64,000 nt of DNA from Bacteroidaceae bacterium (GTDB lineage: Bacteria; Bacteroidota; Bacteroidia; Bacteroidales; Bacteroidaceae), in assembly GCA_017483765.1 (NCBI GenBank), contig JAFUVE010000027.1:1-64000 (forward strand), in the 5' to 3' direction. Shown here piece after piece: positions 62,492-64,000 of the stretch. The first letter of the stretch is position 1, and the number at the start of each line of letters is the position of its first letter. The notes under the pieces were generated by a model that did not search any database, was not told the DNA's origin, and saw only the letters and a list, made by a program, of their open reading frames with translations. Position numbers and translations under genes: made by a program.

Positions 62492-62499
62492 TACTTTTG
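62492..62499 (+). promoter_or_regulatory. Promoter -7 box for uxaA
   Basis: TACTTTTG matches the consensus, and CTTG lies about 20 bases upstream as a near -33 element. It leaves a leader of roughly 145 bases. Confidence 0.5.
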
Positions 62500-62523
62500 C
62501 AAAACAAAAACTACTAAAAAAAA

Positions 62524-62571
62524 TACCCTCTCACGTTCTTTAAACATTCAACAAAAACCAGAAAGAGGGTA
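62524..62571 (+). promoter_or_regulatory. Stem-loop in the uxaA leader
   Basis: TACCCTCT (62524-62531) pairs perfectly with AGAGGGTA (62564-62571), and TTCT just inside pairs with AGAA. It lies between promoter box and start codon, so it may be a regulatory structure or operator. Confidence 0.45.
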
Positions 62572-62575
62572 AACG

Positions 62576-62650
62576 CACTCTAAACTCGTAACTTTCAACT
62601 CTAAACTCTAAACTCAAAAGAGTAACTTCACTCTAAACTCTAAACTCACT
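62576..62650 (+). repeat. CTCTAAACT repeats in the uxaA leader
   Basis: Seven or so copies of actctaaact/aactctaaactc occur, with the last just before the ATG. It is the same repeat type as at 11487-11530. Confidence 0.8.
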
Positions 62651-62651
62651 T

Positions 62652-64000
62652 ATGACTACATTCATCAAAATCAACAAGGCCGACAACGTTTGCGTGGCTC
62701 TCACGGAGCTGAGCAAAGGCCAGGACATCGAAATCGACGGAAAGTCCATCACATTGAAAGACAATATCCCATACGGACATAAGTTTCTAATCAAGGACAT
62801 CGAAAAAGGGCAAGACGTCATCAAATACGGATACCCCATCGGACACCTGCGGGAGGACCACCAGCAGGGTGAACTCGTCGACGACAGGCACATACAGACG
62901 AATCTGGCGGGACTGCTGGAATATACCTACAATCCAGTATTCAATGAAGACGACCTCAAAGAAGGCAACGACTGCCATGTCGACTGCCCCACGGAAGGAC
63001 TGCCTACAACGTTCATGGGATACAAACGGAAAAACGGGGACGTGGGAGTGAGAAACGAACTTTGGGTCATTCCTACTGTCGGATGCGTCAACGGAGTGGT
63101 CAACCAGATTGTACAAGAGCTCAAAGCTCAGACCGGCTTCGAAAACAACACGCCGGGAGCCGGAATCGACCGAATCGTGGCGTTCAACCATAACTACGGA
63201 TGCTCTCAGCTCAGCGAAGACCACGAGAACACAAGGAAGATTCTACGCGACATGGTACTACACCCCAACGCGGGCGCTGTGCTCGTTGTCGGACTCGGAT
63301 GTGAAAACAATCAGCCAGACAAATTCGAACAACTGCTTGGTGATTACGACAAGCAGAGAATCAGAATCCTCGTCACGCAGAAAGTCGACGGAGACGAAGT
63401 CGAGGAAGGAGTTAAGATTGCGAAAGAGCTCTACGACATCGCATGCCAGGACAAGAGGACAGAGACACCTGTCAGTGAACTCAGGATAGGACTCAAATGC
63501 GGAGGGTCGGACGGTCTGTCGGGAATCACAGGAAACCCGCTGCTCGGTGTGCTCAGCGACTACATCGTCTCCAAAGGTGGAACGTCGGTACTGACAGAAG
63601 TCCCGGAGATGTTCGGAGCAGAGACCATACTCATGAACAGATGTGCCGACAAGCAGCTCTTCGACAAGACGGTAAAACTCATCAACGACTTCAAGAGCTA
63701 CTTCCTCAGCCACGGAGAACCGGTGGGAGAAAATCCGTCACCGGGCAACAAGGCCGGAGGAATCAGCACACTTGAGGACAAAGCGCTCGGATGCACTCAG
63801 AAATGCGGAAAAAGTGCGGTCAGAGGGGTGCTTGACTATGGTGAAAGAATCGAGCAGAAGGGACTCAACCTTCTGTCAGCACCAGGTAACGACCTCGTGG
63901 CTTCTACGGCACTCGCTGCATCAGGATGCCACATCGTGCTCTTCACGACGGGAAGGGGCACTCCGTTCGGAACATTCGTCCCCACTATGAAAATATCCAC
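62652..64000 (+). CDS. uxaA: Altronate dehydratase, 5' part (runs off the window)
   Basis: The gene starts at 62652 (MTTFIKINKADNVCVALTEL) and is open to the window end, giving about 449 residues of an expected near-500. Residues 5-95 are the SAF domain (VIKYGYPIGHLREDHQQGEL), and from about 115 on the UxaA core has GYKRKNGDVGVRNELWVIPT, VGCVN, HNYGCSQL, GLGCENNQPD and LKCGGSDGLSGITGNP. It dehydrates D-altronate to 2-keto-3-deoxygluconate in the galacturonate pathway, downstream of the pectinases encoded elsewhere in the window. The leader holds a hairpin and a short repeat. Confidence 0.93.
   Translation, partial: MTTFIKINKADNVCVALTELSKGQDIEIDGKSITLKDNIPYGHKFLIKDIEKGQDVIKYGYPIGHLREDHQQGELVDDRHIQTNLAGLLEYTYNPVFNEDDLKEGNDCHVDCPTEGLPTTFMGYKRKNGDVGVRNELWVIPTVGCVNGVVNQIVQELKAQTGFENNTPGAGIDRIVAFNHNYGCSQLSEDHENTRKILRDMVLHPNAGAVLVVGLGCENNQPDKFEQLLGDYDKQRIRILVTQKVDGDEVEEGVKIAKELYDIACQDKRTETPVSELRIGLKCGGSDGLSGITGNPLLGVLSDYIVSKGGTSVLTEVPEMFGAETILMNRCADKQLFDKTVKLINDFKSYFLSHGEPVGENPSPGNKAGGISTLEDKALGCTQKCGKSAVRGVLDYGERIEQKGLNLLSAPGNDLVASTALAASGCHIVLFTTGRGTPFGTFVPTMKIS

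Overview
The window looks like chromosomal DNA of a Prevotella-like Bacteroidales. The evidence is pectin-directed secreted enzymes with short C-terminal 'NGKKV(V/L/I)(V/I)K' tails, Bacteroidetes-type promoters (TTTG, 19-20 bases, TAnnTTTG), a fused SpmA/SpmB protein, an ADP-forming acyl-CoA synthetase, and the rsfS-ftsH-cdsA order. The assignment is inferred from gene content; no 16S sequence is present.

Positions 1-28.5 kb, nearly all minus strand, hold accessory carbohydrate-degrading genes. An AAA ATPase/DUF4276 pair (frameshifted) sits between two copies of a 47-base repeat derived from the 3' end of a pectate lyase gene. Next come a PL1 lyase with beta-helix-like repeats and a dockerin, a GH59 galactosidase, a C10 cysteine protease, a PL1-CE8 pectate lyase/pectin methylesterase and two PL11-type rhamnogalacturonan lyases. 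Four small acidic proteins (61-68 aa, N-terminal YxKP) each directly follow one of the four enzyme genes that end in the short C-terminal tail. They follow none of the enzyme genes that lack it. This is the best candidate for an undescribed system in the window.

Positions 29-40.3 kb carry an M16 peptidase, a CNNM/CBS membrane protein, a lipoprotein, a CPBP protease, a Sel1-repeat protein, a GH53 galactanase and a GH78 rhamnosidase. The intergenic regions here are crowded with short tandem repeats and dispersed 27-base and 72-74-base elements.

Positions 40.4-64 kb are mostly housekeeping: acyl-CoA synthetase, cdsA, ftsH (with an unusually long acidic tail), rsfS, tRNA-Gln, surE, a flippase-like protein, rsmA, lpxB, pepD, a MerR regulator, malQ with starch-binding domains, a DUF5715 protein, an LMW phosphatase, an L,D-transpeptidase, an antitoxin with a decayed RelE-type toxin, SpmAB, and the start of uxaA (altronate dehydratase).

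Together, PL1, CE8, PL11, GH53, GH59, GH78 and UxaA form a route from homogalacturonan, rhamnogalacturonan I and galactan side chains to galacturonate catabolism. No SusC/SusD pair or hybrid two-component regulator is visible in the window.
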